A stretch of DNA of 64,000 nt from Candidatus Endobugula sertula (GCA_001723645.1 MDLC01000004.1:1-64000), one strand, 5' to 3'; positions 37,558 through 49,054 are shown, numbered from the stretch's first letter. A program made the numbers and translations. Notes: generated by a model not told the origin, from the sequence alone.

Positions 37558-39024
37558 CTACTTAATAACATTGAAACTATGTTTGATATCGATGTATTGA
37601 TCAACATTCGATAGGGGTTCAAACTCACCCGTGCAGCTATTAAACTGATAATCTTTAGCCCACGTCTGATGATGCTCAACGACAGCATTAATACCCTCAA
37701 CAATTCTATCAATTTCCTGATCAGACATCACCGGGTGCAAGCTTATACGAACCCATCCAGGTTTATCCGCTAAATTTCCAAGATCAATTTTGTCGGTAAT
37801 AGATTTGGATTGGTTTTTATCCACATTCAACAATATGTGGCCATAAGTGCCCGCACAGGAACAACCACCACGAGATTGAATACCAAAATAGTCATTCAAT
37901 AATTTAACAAATAAATTGTAGTGAACATCTTTTGCGTAAAAAGAAATAAAACCCAAACGCTGCATTTGATGTGATTCTAATATCTCAATCTGTTGCTGAT
38001 GTTTAATACCGTCTAATAGGCGGCACACCAGCTCCTTCTCTCGAGCTATTATTTTATCCACACCCATTCTTTCTTTCAATAAGATAGCCAAGGACGCTTT
38101 CGTGGCTTGCAAAAACCCGGGAGTACCACCATCCTCTCGAGTTTCTATATCCTCATAATAGCGGTGCTCACCCCAAGGGTTTGTCCACTTAACCGTACCA
38201 CCGCCAGGATTATCAGGTACGTTGTGTTGGTAGAGCTTTTTGTTAAAAGCCAGAACCCCTGAGCTTCCCGGCCCTCCCAGAAATTTATGGGGCGAGAAAA
38301 AAATCACATCCAAGGATTCTTCAGGATTTTCAGGGTGCATATCAATCTTAACATAAGGTGCTGAACCTGAAAAATCAACACAAACATAACCGCCATACCG
38401 ATGCATCAATTCGGCTATCTTATAATAATTGGTGGAGATGCCTGTTACATTAGAACAAGCAGAAACCGAAGCCATTAATAGAGGGCGGCTAGAGTTGCTT
38501 TGTAGAATGTGCTCCAAGTGGTCGAGGCTAGGCCGACCATCTATACCCGGCTCTATAATTTCTACATCCACATCACATTCTATCCAGGAAGTTTGATTAG
38601 AATGATGCTCCATATGTGTGATAATAATCAGCGGCTTCTCATGGCTTGTTGTCAGATTTTTTGTTGTAGCCTTTACAGTACGAAGCCCCATAAGACGCTG
38701 GAACTTATTCACAGCCCCTGTCATACCAAAACCTTCGAACAGTAGAACATCTCCATCACCAGCGCCCACATGTTGTTTAATAATATCTCGCGCTTCCTTA
38801 TAAAGGTGAGTCATCGTACAGCCTGTCAGACTGGTTTCAGTATGTGTATTGGCAACGTAAGGCCCCAATGTATGGCTTATATACTCCTCAATAGGTTCAT
38901 AAAGCCGGCCACTAGCAGCCCAGTCTGCATAAATAATAGGTAACATACCTGCTTTAAAAGGGTGAAGCTTATCAATCCCGATCACGTTTTTACGAAAAGA
39001 ATTGAAATAATTTTCTAAAGACAT
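37558..39024 (-). CDS. Class V aminotransferase (cysteine-desulfurase-like fold)
   Basis: The 488-residue PLP enzyme has YADWAASGRLYEPIEEYI near the start, LLFEGFGMTGAVNKFQRL and the PLP-lysine region VIFFSPHKFLGGPGSSGVL. SRGGCSCAGTYGH follows in the C-terminal part, with cysteines reminiscent of SufS-type enzymes. It is about 80 residues longer than typical NifS/SufS proteins. No isc, suf or tus gene is nearby. The next gene is the RND exporter, which suggests that the enzyme may modify the exported product. The substrate is open. Confidence 0.8.
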   Translation of the reverse strand: MSLENYFNSFRKNVIGIDKLHPFKAGMLPIIYADWAASGRLYEPIEEYISHTLGPYVANTHTETSLTGCTMTHLYKEARDIIKQHVGAGDGDVLLFEGFGMTGAVNKFQRLMGLRTVKATTKNLTTSHEKPLIIITHMEHHSNQTSWIECDVDVEIIEPGIDGRPSLDHLEHILQSNSSRPLLMASVSACSNVTGISTNYYKIAELMHRYGGYVCVDFSGSAPYVKIDMHPENPEESLDVIFFSPHKFLGGPGSSGVLAFNKKLYQHNVPDNPGGGTVKWTNPWGEHRYYEDIETREDGGTPGFLQATKASLAILLKERMGVDKIIAREKELVCRLLDGIKHQQQIEILESHQMQRLGFISFYAKDVHYNLFVKLLNDYFGIQSRGGCSCAGTYGHILLNVDKNQSKSITDKIDLGNLADKPGWVRISLHPVMSDQEIDRIVEGINAVVEHHQTWAKDYQFNSCTGEFEPLSNVDQYIDIKHSFNVIK

Positions 39025-39045
39025 GAAAAATTAAACCTTGGTTTC

Positions 39046-39706
39046 AAGTAACAATTGCAATTGACCACGCAGTAAGTAAATCTACTCGCCGCCCCAAAAA
39101 TAACTCATTCGGCGATCACCCAACTCGTGTCGCTCTTAGCCGATTATTCAATCGGTCAGCAACACGTTCGCTCATCCCATTCGTAAAGCGCTGTGGCAAT
39201 TCTTAGTGATAATCGTACCACCTACCCAACCACCCACACGTTGACGTGAATCAACAAGCGCAGGCCGCTCTTTTATATTCACACGACTTTCCAGCTTTCC
39301 ACGACAGTCATAGTGGCCATACTGCTTACGACAGGGCTTTACCGCCGGGTATATCAATCACCACCTTGGTCCTTATCCGCATACATCGGCTGATAAATGG
39401 TCTCATAATGCAATGACTATCTTTTACCATCGTTTTAAATACGCAGCGACTGATTGAGGGCTTAGCTCTTGACGTAGCATGATCGTATACTTCAGGAGTC
39501 ACTTTCCTATATTTAGCCGCTGCTACGCGTACGCGGAGATTGTTACTCAACCTTTAGGCTTGTGCCAAACGATAACCTTGTAAACCTCTATGGTGCTTGA
39601 GTTCCCTGCTGATGGTGGATGGACTCTCCCCCAACCATAACGCTATCTCTTTTGTTACGCTGTAAACCTGATATCGTTCGTCATCGGTCAACCGTGTATA
39701 GCTCAT
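39046..39706 (-). pseudogene. IS30-family transposase remnant
   Basis: From an ATG at 39706 the minus strand reads SYTRLTDDERYQVYSVTKE, then GESPSTISRELKHHRG, the N-terminal DNA-binding part of IS30 transposases, and stops. Later frames give QYGHYDCRGKLESRVNIKER, VDSRQRVGGWVGGTII (first catalytic region) and, near 39050-39165, RLNNRLRATRVG followed by SPNELFLGRR, the normal C-terminus. The centre is missing and there are several stops and shifts, so this is an old internally deleted copy. Confidence 0.8.
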
Positions 39707-40136
39707 TACGCATTTTGCTTTGGCAAGAAAAATGGCTGGCTATACCCACTGGCTTCTTCATCTAGAAAATTGTACTTATTATGCGAAACTACGTAGTCTT
39801 TTTTATTTTAAATACACCTTATAAACGACACTTCGCTTCAACTATGGTTGTATTATTTCGAAACAGAATAAAAAACTCTAACCGAACCTCAAAACCCACT
39901 AATCGACCGGCGTTAGTCTTTTCTCCAAAGATAGGTTTGACAAGTTTATACTTAATTATACTATTTTTTCACTCTTAGGATATTATAAATAGGGAGAATA
40001 AAATATACAACCTGTAAAACATAAACATGAGATTTAAGGAACATACTCAATGTATCGATACTGTTAAAAAACACCTCGACTTACGAATGTTTCCTTATCA
40101 AAAGGAAATTATCGAGCCTCATAAACCAATGCTAAA
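39707..40136. other. Intergenic stretch between IS30 remnant and lapD remnant
   Basis: About 430 bp of very AT-rich DNA without a supported gene. A 65-codon frame at 39781 is basic and has no recognisable features, so I do not call it. An outer IS30 end may lie near 39720-39780. Confidence 0.4.
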
Positions 40137-42078
40137 CTACCCCTCTATGGCATTAGACATAGGCTCACCCAGCCAATAACCCTGCCCACCCTGTACACCC
40201 AAATCTATTAACATCTGCCATTGCGTTTCTGTTTCAACACCTTCGGCCAGTACGGTCACATCACAGCTCCGAGCAATACCCACTAGAGAACAAATGAAGA
40301 AGCGTGCATCATTATCATGTTCAATATTTTGAACAAAACAACGATCAATTTTCAAATAATCTAACGACAGTGTTTGCAAGTAATCAAACTCAGAAGACCC
40401 CTTACCAAAATGATGTAACGAAAATCCAGCCCCTTTACTCTTTACCATGGTCACAAAACGCCGAACAGATTTTTTAGCAAACGACAACGCACTGGCAGGC
40501 AACTCAAAAGTCACTCTGGGGGCCAAAGAAGAGTTGTCAAGAAACTGCTCCAGTATCGCCAGAAAATTAACATCCTCAATCGAAGCGATTGACAAATTTA
40601 TACAAAGATATTCAGGCAGTTCATTTTGATTATTAACCAATTGTTTTAGCACCAAACAGTCAATAGCAGGCAACATGTTAAACCGTGTCGCCATTGGCAT
40701 AAAATGGCCCGCAGGATATTCAGTACCATCAACATTCATCCGCACCATCGCTTCATTAAACAATAGTCTTTTTTCTCCATGAATTAATCGCCATACGGGT
40801 TGAAAATGGAACGAAACAGATTTTTCTTCAATACCTCTTTGTATCAACTCAGACCATTCACGAGCTGATAATGAACGCTCCGACTTATCCACTTTATGCC
40901 AATAGCAACCCGTCTTCTGTTCGTTTTGAGCATGGCTCAAGGCTACATCAGCCAAGGCCATGAAATTATCTGAATCACGCAATTTGGGAATAAACAAAGC
41001 CCCCACATAAACTGACTGCATTTCATCACCAGACCTGTCGGTTTCATGCAAACGTGAGTAGACAAATTCCATCAGCTCCTGACTTTCTATTTCCGCAATT
41101 GCCGGAACAAAAATTGCGAAGTCAGCCCCCGAGTGTCGGGAAAGCATATGATCAGGAAATGAGTGTAATGCTTGAGTCAAACGCTCAGCAATACCATTTA
41201 GATAATCATCGCCTCTTTGACGCCCTCCCTCCCTATTAATCAATGGTAAATCGCCCACCTGCACTAACATCAACAGCCCCGATTCTGCAGCACGTTCGGA
41301 TGTTAAATACGGAAAAATAATTATCGAAGCTCTGGCGATTGGCAAGGCCCGTAATTGGGTCCGTATTTAACTGTGCATAGAGTCGATCATTTAAATCGAT
41401 ATGATACTGAAACATGTCTTTTACTTTATACACCATTTGATTCATCGCAACGACCACCCGGCGAAGTTCAGGGATAGTCGGCAAAGGCTACTGCACAGGA
41501 AACTCCCGACGACAAATCGCTTCTGCCTGTTCTTCTACCTCTCTTATCGGCTTAAGAACATAGCGGAGCCCCATCCCCACCAGTCCATAGCACATCACAG
41601 CTGTTACCAAAAACAACCAGACCTGCTCTTTAAAAGCACGCCACAGATCGCGGTAGGCAAACCCGGGGTGACTCACCACTTCAATTTCACCCAGCTGATA
41701 CCAACCAGAAACAACTAGCGCAGTACCTGATGGTTCTGGCAGCGGTAACCAATTCATAAACCACTGGGGCACTGCCGCTGCCTGCAAAGATAACTGTCGC
41801 TTTACTTGTTCTTTCCCTTCCAAATCACGAAAAATAATTTGACGATAGTAGCCTCTATCAAAGAGTGCATCAATCATGAGTGAAGTTTGTACATCGTCTT
41901 TATCTTCCACTGACTGGGACAAAGTAAAACCGAGAGACGTGGCCGTATCCTGTGCATGAACTTTGAGTTGTTCGTAAATATTCAAACGGGCATTATGCAG
42001 TGTGATCACCAGATTAGTCACCAGTAAAAATAAAATCAGGATAGTCACTGCCAACATTAAGCGGCGGTGTAATGTCAT
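40137..42078 (-). pseudogene. lapD: LapD-like c-di-GMP receptor, broken by one stop and one frameshift
   Basis: Read from 42078, the N-terminal 197 codons are a LapD/MoxY-type periplasmic sensor: a membrane segment, HAQDTATSLGFTLSQS, LFDRGYYRQIIF and VVSHPGFAYRDLW, then a second membrane segment. An in-frame TAG at 41488-41490 follows EFPVQ. The HAMP and GGDEF start continue in the same frame (LPTIPELRRV, TDPITGLANRQSF). At a five-T run near 41311-41315 the match moves to another frame (YLTSERAAESGLLML) and continues through degenerate GGDEF and EAL domains. The EAL motif reads NEAM, as expected for a binding-only LapD. As written no full-length protein is made. Confidence 0.82.
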
Positions 42079-42278
42079 TGATAAACCTACTATAAAAAGC
42101 GTGAGATCAATTTAAATATAGCAGAGGATCAATAATTCACATCGAAAGCAAACCTCTTGATAATTACTGGTTTATAAAGGATCATCACCTGACAAAGAAC
42201 AAAGACAGAAGTATGATGTCGTAGCATGATTACAAAGAAAAACCCGTTATTATCATTATTGGTTCTATATACTCACTT

Positions 42279-44126
42279 ATGAATACATCCGTTTTACCGC
42301 CCCATATAAACCTGCGTCTTTTTCTTTTTTGCATACTATTCACGCTATTACCAGGAACAACCTCTATCGCAGACTCAGAGTCAATAGCGAGTCAACCAAA
42401 TAGCTCAGACCTGTCTTTAACAACAAACGCACTATCTTCTTCCCGGAACGAATTGCCCTATAACGACCTTTCCCAAAACGCATTCAGTCGCTTTAATAAT
42501 GAAAAAGAATTTTTACCTGTTGATGAAGCCTACAAACTGTCTGTGCGCCAAACAGAGAGCCATTTAATCGCTGAATGGGTGATTGCCGAGCAATACTTCT
42601 TATATGGAGAACAATTCCACTTTTCTATCGATGGCAAAACCGTCACAGCCACCCGTCCCAAGGGTAAGATTACCTATGATGCCGTCTTTGAAAAAGACGT
42701 TGAAAAATACTATGTATATGTACAGGCACAGATAGACAAAAGCCAATTACCCGCCTCACCCTCGACAAACAGCACATTCACACTATCCATCACTTATCAA
42801 GGTTGTGCCGATGCGGGTTTATGCTACCCACCAGAAACCAAACAGTATCGAATTAATCTGGAACAAAATGTTTTTATTCCTGCCACCTCCCCACCCAAAA
42901 AAACCTACCCAACACCGCCATCCTCTACTAATACTTCGTTATCTTTACTCTTTATTATGCTGGGCTCAGCATTCGTGGGCGGCTTGATTCTCAATTTAAT
43001 GCCTTGTGTATTCCCTATTCTTTCCATTAAAGCGCTATCAATAGCGAATAATCACCACTACTCTCTACGTATCAGACATGGTTGGAGCTATACCATTGGC
43101 TGCCTACTCACCTTTGTCATCATCGCCGGTTTATTGTTGATAGTGCGCGACGCAGGCAAAGCCGTTGGCTGGGGGTTTCAACTACAATCCCCCGCTATTG
43201 TTACTTTGCTGGCCTTCTTGTTTTTTATCATGGGCCTTAGCCTCTCAGGCTTAATCACTCTAAGTACTCGCTGGATGAACAGCGGACAGTCACTCACTGA
43301 AGGCAATGGCATTAGCCAATCATTTTTTACTGGCATGCTATCGACTATCGTCGCCAGCCCCTGTACCGCTCCGTTTATGGCAAGCGCTTTAGGCTATGCC
43401 CTAGTGCAACCCACTGCCATTGCTCTCAGTATATTTGCCACACTAGGCTTCGGCATGGCATTTCCCTTTTTATTATTAAGCTATCTGCCTCAGTTAGAAA
43501 AATATTTACCCAAACCCGGGGTATGGATGGATACATTTAAGCAAGCACTGGCTTTCCCACCGTATTTAACCAGTATCTGGCTACTATGGGTACTTGGTCA
43601 TCAGGTTGGGCATGATGGCGTTATCCTTGTTATTATTGGAGCGACCAGCATACTATTCGCGGTATGGCTAAACCATAAAAAACCTTCCTGGTCACTACCT
43701 ATTCTAGCCATAACCACGATCCTGATACTGAGTATTACCTGGAATAATCAACAACAATTCTCACTCAAAAACCCAAGCAATCATAGTGCATGGCGCCCTT
43801 ATACACAAAGCAAACTCAATGCACTCCGCCAACAGGGCAAACCCGTGTTTGTTAATTTAACAGCCGACTGGTGCCTTACCTGTAAAGTGAATGAAGAACT
43901 GGTCTTTACCCAGAACACACTGGAATGGATGCAATCTCAAGGCATTCATTTACTGGAAGGGGACTGGACAAATTACAACGCGGAAATTACCGAGTTACTT
44001 GATCATTATGGTCGAGGTGGAGTCCCTTTGTATTTGCTTTTTCCTGCCAATCCCAATGGGCCGGCAAAAGTATTACCTCAAATCCTGAACCCAATCACTT
44101 TTAAAGAGCTCGTTAATGACATTTAG
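42279..44126 (+). CDS. dsbD: Thiol:disulfide interchange protein DsbD
   Basis: The 615-residue protein carries electrons from cytoplasmic thioredoxin to periplasmic thiol proteins. After a signal peptide the periplasmic N-domain has its cysteine pair in CADAGLCYPP. The membrane domain has the two channel cysteines in NLMPCVFPILSIK and VASPCTAPFMA. The C-terminal thioredoxin-like domain has WCLTCK. All six cysteines expected are present, so the protein looks functional. It is divergent from the lapD remnant and begins the aroQ-accBC-prmA neighbourhood usual in gammaproteobacteria. Confidence 0.95.
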   Translation: MNTSVLPPHINLRLFLFCILFTLLPGTTSIADSESIASQPNSSDLSLTTNALSSSRNELPYNDLSQNAFSRFNNEKEFLPVDEAYKLSVRQTESHLIAEWVIAEQYFLYGEQFHFSIDGKTVTATRPKGKITYDAVFEKDVEKYYVYVQAQIDKSQLPASPSTNSTFTLSITYQGCADAGLCYPPETKQYRINLEQNVFIPATSPPKKTYPTPPSSTNTSLSLLFIMLGSAFVGGLILNLMPCVFPILSIKALSIANNHHYSLRIRHGWSYTIGCLLTFVIIAGLLLIVRDAGKAVGWGFQLQSPAIVTLLAFLFFIMGLSLSGLITLSTRWMNSGQSLTEGNGISQSFFTGMLSTIVASPCTAPFMASALGYALVQPTAIALSIFATLGFGMAFPFLLLSYLPQLEKYLPKPGVWMDTFKQALAFPPYLTSIWLLWVLGHQVGHDGVILVIIGATSILFAVWLNHKKPSWSLPILAITTILILSITWNNQQQFSLKNPSNHSAWRPYTQSKLNALRQQGKPVFVNLTADWCLTCKVNEELVFTQNTLEWMQSQGIHLLEGDWTNYNAEITELLDHYGRGGVPLYLLFPANPNGPAKVLPQILNPITFKELVNDI

Positions 44127-44429
44127 CAGCAAAGTATTGCATAGTGTGAAAAAAACAGACTAAAACTCATTAAAAGTCGCAAACTTGCCTCTAACATCGA
44201 AGAAATGTTTTTTATACAACATTAAAAATATAAAACTTGAGTTTAACTTCTGCTAAAATCGTCGAAAATACTGCCAAAATAACAAAAATAAAGGTTCCCA
44301 TAGACAAGACTCTTTTTTTAAGTCACACTCTGGATGACTTGTCCCTTAGAGTACTATCTCATGATGGCAACACGATTAAAATGGATATCTCTAACGGCAT
44401 CGTACTACTGACTGAAAAGAGAGAAGGCT
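44127..44429 (+). other. Gap upstream of aroQ
   Basis: About 300 bp. A 74-codon frame from a TTG at 44237 overlaps the aroQ start and has no recognised motif, so I leave it uncalled. The stretch should hold the aroQ-accBC promoter. Confidence 0.4.
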
Positions 44430-44912
44430 ATGGCAACTATTCTTGTTTTACACGGCCCTAATTTAAATTTACTGGGTACTCGTGAACCGGAAATTTATGG
44501 TTCTACCACTCTGGATAATATTAACCTCACATTAAATAAAGTCTGCAAGCAGCATGATCATCATTTAATGAGCCTGCAAAGTAATGCTGAATATGAATTG
44601 ATTGACCGTATTCATGATGCCAAGCAGGAAGGGGTCAATTTTATTATTTTCAACCCAGCCGCTTTCACACACACTAGTGTTGCCTTACGAGATGCCTTGG
44701 TTGCCATTGACATACCTTTTATTGAAGTTCATCTGTCCAACGTACATAAACGCGAAAACTTTCGTCAGCATTCATTTTTCTCGAGTATCGCCGAGGGCGT
44801 CATTTGTGGCCTCGGCCCCAAAGGCTATGAGCTAGCCTTGCAAGCAGCAATAACCACTTTAGACGCTTGCGAACAAAATACAGCACCCAAAGCAAGTACA
44901 AATGCCCGGTAG
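44430..44912 (+). CDS. aroQ: 3-Dehydroquinate dehydratase, type II
   Basis: The 160-residue enzyme of the shikimate pathway has the type II signatures [17 protein letters not shown] (catalytic tyrosine and arginine region), [17 protein letters not shown] and [13 protein letters not shown]. It is the usual neighbour of accB. The start ATG at 44430 follows GAGAGAAGG. Confidence 0.96.
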   Translation: MATILVLHGPNLNLLGTREPEIYGSTTLDNINLTLNKVCKQHDHHLMSLQSNAEYELIDRIHDAKQEGVNFIIFNPAAFTHTSVALRDALVAIDIPFIEVHLSNVHKRENFRQHSFFSSIAEGVICGLGPKGYELALQAAITTLDACEQNTAPKASTNAR

Positions 44913-44966
44913 TTAACCACCCTTACATGACTATTTAAGTAAAACACTTTTTAAGAGAAAACACCC

Positions 44967-45419
44967 ATGGATATTCGTAAAATTAAAAAACTCATCGAGT
45001 TATTAGAAGAATCAGATATTGGTGAATTAGAAATTAAAGAAGGCGAAGAGTCTGTTCGCATTAGCCGCAACAGCCACCATATCAACGCCCAACCACCTTT
45101 CGTCGCAGCACCTATCCCCGCTAACCCGGCAGCGGCAGCAACACCAACATCTGAGATGGGCAACCACACAGAATCAACCCCAGCCGGCCATATTGTAAAA
45201 TCACCTATGGTAGGCACTTTTTACCGCTCACCAAACCCTGATTCTCCAGCCTTCGTTGAAGTCGGCCAACACGTTAAAGTCGGCGATGTCATCTGCATTA
45301 TTGAAGCTATGAAAATGATGAATCAAATCGAAGCTGACACAACGGGGGTTGTAGAAGCCATTCTGGTTGACGATACAGAAGCCGTAGAATTTGACCAACC
45401 GTTAATCACTATCGTATAA
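44967..45419 (+). CDS. accB: Biotin carboxyl carrier protein of acetyl-CoA carboxylase
   Basis: The 150-residue protein has an N-terminal helix ([20 protein letters not shown]), an Ala/Pro-rich linker and a C-terminal biotinyl domain with the biotin-lysine motif [10 protein letters not shown] near residues 112-121. It carries carboxybiotin between AccC and the carboxyltransferase in fatty-acid synthesis. accC follows after 58 bp. Confidence 0.97.
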   Translation: MDIRKIKKLIELLEESDIGELEIKEGEESVRISRNSHHINAQPPFVAAPIPANPAAAATPTSEMGNHTESTPAGHIVKSPMVGTFYRSPNPDSPAFVEVGQHVKVGDVICIIEAMKMMNQIEADTTGVVEAILVDDTEAVEFDQPLITIV

Positions 45420-45477
45420 GCACAGTCGATTTAATGCACAATCAACTAATGACAGTTCCCACTATAGGATTGGATTC

Positions 45478-46818
45478 ATGATTGAAAAAATGGTTATCGC
45501 CAATCGCGGTGAAATTGCCTTACGCATATTGCGAGCCTGTAAGGAGCTCGATATTAAAACCGTCGCCATTCACTCTAAAATTGATCGCGACCTTAAGCAC
45601 GTTAGGCTAGCAGATGAAACGGTGTGTATCGGCCCCAACCCATCAACTGACAGTTATCTCAATATTCCCGCTATTATCAGCGCTATGGAAGTCACAGACT
45701 CTATAGCAGTACATCCTGGCTACGGATTCTTAGCAGAAAATGCTGACTTTGCAGAGCAAGTACAAAAAAGCGGCTTTATCTTTATTGGTCCAGACGCGGA
45801 TGTGATTCGCCTGATGGGAGATAAGGTGTCTGCTATTGAGGCAATGAAAAAAGCAGGTGTACCCACCGTACCTGGTTCTGATGGCCCTCTTCCAGAAAAC
45901 AAAGAAAACTGCCTGGAGATTGCCCGCCACATTGGCTATCCGGTCATTATTAAAGCCGCCTCAGGTGGGGGCGGACGAGGTATGCGTGTTGTACATACTG
46001 AGTCAGCGTTGATCAATTCAATCCATGTAACAAAAGCAGAAGCAGGTGCTGCTTTTGGCGACGATACGGTATATATGGAAAAATTCCTGCAAAACCCACG
46101 TCACGTTGAAGTTCAGGTTTTGTCGGATGGTCAAAACAACGCTATTCATCTGGGAGATCGCGATTGCTCACTGCAAAGACGTCACCAAAAAGTCATCGAA
46201 GAAGCTCCAGCCCCTCATATTCCTGATAATATTCGTCAGGAAGTTTATGATGCCTGCATTAAAGCCTGTATTGATATCAACTATCGCGGAGCGGGTACCT
46301 TTGAGTTCCTCTACGAAGATGGTCGTTTCTACTTTATTGAAATGAATACCCGTATTCAAGTGGAACACCCCGTTTCAGAAATGGTGACTGGCGTTGATCT
46401 CATTAAAGAGCAAATCCGTGTATGTGTGGGTGAGAAACTCAATATTCGTCAAAACGATATCAAGATAACAGGACACGCTTTTGAATGTCGAATTAATGCC
46501 GAAGATCCGAAAACATTTATGCCTTGTTCAGGAATAGTAAAGACTTACCATCCACCAGGCGGCCTGGGGATACGTGTTGATTCTCACTTATATTGTGGCT
46601 ATCAAGTCCCCCCTAACTATGACTCTATGATTGCCAAAGTTATTACTTACGGTGAAGACCGGGAAACCGCGTTACGCCGTATGCGTAGCGCTCTGGATGA
46701 GATGGTGATTCACGGTATTCGCACCAATATTGAGTTACAACAGGAGCTTGTCCGTGATCCGGTCTTTACCAAAGGCGGAATGAATATTCATTACCTTGAG
46801 AAAAAGTTGGAGCTATAA
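45478..46818 (+). CDS. accC: Biotin carboxylase of acetyl-CoA carboxylase
   Basis: The 446-residue ATP-grasp enzyme carboxylates biotin on AccB. It has [20 protein letters not shown] at the start, the glycine-rich loop [14 protein letters not shown], and the active-site segment [15 protein letters not shown]. The length equals the usual form. It is co-directional with accB and precedes prmA. Confidence 0.97.
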   Translation: MIEKMVIANRGEIALRILRACKELDIKTVAIHSKIDRDLKHVRLADETVCIGPNPSTDSYLNIPAIISAMEVTDSIAVHPGYGFLAENADFAEQVQKSGFIFIGPDADVIRLMGDKVSAIEAMKKAGVPTVPGSDGPLPENKENCLEIARHIGYPVIIKAASGGGGRGMRVVHTESALINSIHVTKAEAGAAFGDDTVYMEKFLQNPRHVEVQVLSDGQNNAIHLGDRDCSLQRRHQKVIEEAPAPHIPDNIRQEVYDACIKACIDINYRGAGTFEFLYEDGRFYFIEMNTRIQVEHPVSEMVTGVDLIKEQIRVCVGEKLNIRQNDIKITGHAFECRINAEDPKTFMPCSGIVKTYHPPGGLGIRVDSHLYCGYQVPPNYDSMIAKVITYGEDRETALRRMRSALDEMVIHGIRTNIELQQELVRDPVFTKGGMNIHYLEKKLEL

Positions 46819-46947
46819 GCTCTGATGGTTATTTTATCATTGGATTAAGAGGTGGCGCAGGGCCTGTCCTACGGCACCATCTGTTGGTGATATTTGTGAA
46901 CAATTGAGGCATAGTATGCACACTGCAATGTAAAGGTTACATATTAG

Positions 46948-47838
46948 ATGCCCTGGTTACAGCTATCCATAAATACCAACAAATCTCATACACTGGCTAT
47001 CGAAGACGCCCTGCTTAATGCAGGTGCAGCTTCCATTACCTTCAAAGAACATATTCCTTTTGGTGAAAGTGAAAAGCCCATCCTCGAACCCGGGGTACAT
47101 GAAACACCTTTGTGGAACAATACTCGGATCATCGGTCTGTTTAATACCAATATTAATATCCAATCTGTTAACTGGATATTGGATCAACACCTTAACAAAA
47201 ACCACCACTACCATTGGGAACCATTAGAAGATAAGGATTGGGAACGTGAATGGATAAAAAATTACCAGCCTATTCAATGTGCTGACACACTCTGGGTCTG
47301 CCCCAGTTGGATAGAACCTCCTGATCCTGAAGCCACTAATGTCCTGCTGGACCCAGGTCTGGCATTCGGCACAGGCACACACCCCACTACCTTTTTGTGC
47401 ATGCAATGGTTAGCAACTCAAGCATGCTCTGATATAAGGGTTGTGGATTACGGCTGCGGCTCAGGCATTTTAGGTATCGCGGCCTTATTGCTTGGAGCAA
47501 AACAGGCTGTCGGTATCGATATAGACCCCCAGGCGCTACTCGCCACTCAAAATAATTTACAGCGCAATCATTTATCAACCGATAAATTTACAGTGTATCC
47601 GCCTGAAAACTGCCCTCAAACAACGGCAGATATCGTGCTGGCCAATATACTGGCAGGCCCTCTGGTTGAGCTGGCAGAGACCATCATTAATCTAGTCTCT
47701 CCCAATGGTAAGATCTGTCTTTCTGGCATTCTCTCTGAACAGGCACAGAGCGTGATCAACGCATATTCCCACGTCATTCACTTTGATCCAATAGCATACA
47801 AAGAGGAATGGGTAAGACTCAGTGGTCGCAGGCTATAA
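46948..47838 (+). CDS. prmA: Ribosomal protein L11 methyltransferase
   Basis: The 296-residue methyltransferase has the PrmA N-terminal substrate domain followed by LAFGTGTHPTTFLCMQWL, the SAM-binding VVDYGCGSGILGIAALL, GIDIDPQAL and DIVLANILAGPL. These are the standard motifs of the enzyme that trimethylates L11. Position after accC is conserved among gammaproteobacteria. Confidence 0.96.
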   Translation: MPWLQLSINTNKSHTLAIEDALLNAGAASITFKEHIPFGESEKPILEPGVHETPLWNNTRIIGLFNTNINIQSVNWILDQHLNKNHHYHWEPLEDKDWEREWIKNYQPIQCADTLWVCPSWIEPPDPEATNVLLDPGLAFGTGTHPTTFLCMQWLATQACSDIRVVDYGCGSGILGIAALLLGAKQAVGIDIDPQALLATQNNLQRNHLSTDKFTVYPPENCPQTTADIVLANILAGPLVELAETIINLVSPNGKICLSGILSEQAQSVINAYSHVIHFDPIAYKEEWVRLSGRRL

Positions 47839-47876
47839 TAGCCTTAGCTCACTCCTGATAAGTAAAACATAACACT

Positions 47877-48860
47877 ATGGTCTCTAGCACTCACATCATT
47901 ACCCGCTGTCCACAATGTAATATGGCATTTCGTGTGACCCAAGAAGTGCTTAAGGTCGCTGCGGGCACCGTTCGTTGCGGCTCATGCTTAAACATATTCG
48001 ATGCCCACAACGCTATCGTTGACAAGAAATCCAACATCCCCGTTAACAAACCAAAATCAGTCACATCCCAGTCAAAGCGAATAGACGCCAATGACGAAAG
48101 TTGGGCACTGGATTTATTAAAGGAGCCAGATCATCCAACGCCTACCACTCATAAAAATCAACCACAAAAAAAAATAGACGCAAAACAAACCAAGCAGACG
48201 TCAACAAGCCAACAAACACCCAAAACTGCTGTAATCGAAAAGACGAATACGAAAATAGACGTATCCAGCGATGAGCAAGCCTCTCAAGCAAAACAACTGA
48301 GTGATACCAACACCTTGCTGAATAACATAGAGCTTGATCCCATAGAATTTCATGAAGAATATCAATCATCAAATTGGCCCTGGATGATTGGTGTTACCTT
48401 AATGTCACTATTGTTAATAGCACAAGTTGCCTGGATACGCTTCGATGAACTCAGTCTTCGTCGTCCCTACCGCAGTCATTATGCTAATGCTTGCTATGTC
48501 TTAGGCTGTCAGCTACCACCTCTGGTTAGCATTAAACACATACAAGCTCAACATGTGGTTGTTAGGAGCCATCCGGAAATAAGCCATGCTCTCATAGCTG
48601 ATGCCACTATCATCAACAGAGCAGACTTTGAGCAACCCTATCCGGGATTACAACTGAGGTTTCTAAACATTCACGGAAAAACCGTAGCCAGCCGTAGCTT
48701 TCAGCCTGATGACTATCTCAGAGGGGATTTGATGAATGCGTCAATTATGCCCGTTGCTCAACCGATACAACTTTCACTAGCGATCGTTGACCCCGGTGAA
48801 AGTGCGGTTAATTACGAAATGAACATTGTGCCTACTTTGGCTCAAAGTAATAAAAAGTGA
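47877..48860 (+). CDS. MJ0042-type zinc ribbon and DUF3426 membrane protein
   Basis: The 327-residue protein opens with a zinc ribbon, CPQCNMAFRV...CGSCLNIFDA, with two CxxC pairs. A Lys/Gln/Thr-rich linker follows to about residue 155, then one membrane segment (WPWMIGVTLMSLLLIAQVAW), and a C-terminal DUF3426 domain with ACYVLGCQLPPL and VASRSFQPDDYL. The function of the family is not established. The place between prmA and dusB is conserved in related bacteria. Confidence 0.88.
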   Translation: MVSSTHIITRCPQCNMAFRVTQEVLKVAAGTVRCGSCLNIFDAHNAIVDKKSNIPVNKPKSVTSQSKRIDANDESWALDLLKEPDHPTPTTHKNQPQKKIDAKQTKQTSTSQQTPKTAVIEKTNTKIDVSSDEQASQAKQLSDTNTLLNNIELDPIEFHEEYQSSNWPWMIGVTLMSLLLIAQVAWIRFDELSLRRPYRSHYANACYVLGCQLPPLVSIKHIQAQHVVVRSHPEISHALIADATIINRADFEQPYPGLQLRFLNIHGKTVASRSFQPDDYLRGDLMNASIMPVAQPIQLSLAIVDPGESAVNYEMNIVPTLAQSNKK

Positions 48861-49054
48861 GATTTTTTGCTTCCATCAATACTACGGTGACGGTATTATA
48901 ACCACCCTTTGTAAAAACCGATCTTGCAGTTTCATTGACTCAAAAAATGCGACTGGGGGGTACGTTACTGTTTGTGAAAACAATAAAAACGATATGTAGG
49001 ACCGGTTTGCGCAGCAATCTGTAAAAAGTAACCTGTAAAAGTACTATTATTTTC

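Noticed and set aside
39781-39978. 65-codon frame between IS30 and lapD remnants
   Set aside because: No ribosome site, no recognised motif, very AT-rich surroundings.
44237-44461. 74-codon frame overlapping the aroQ start
   Set aside because: TTG start, no family features; it could be a leader peptide but nothing supports it.
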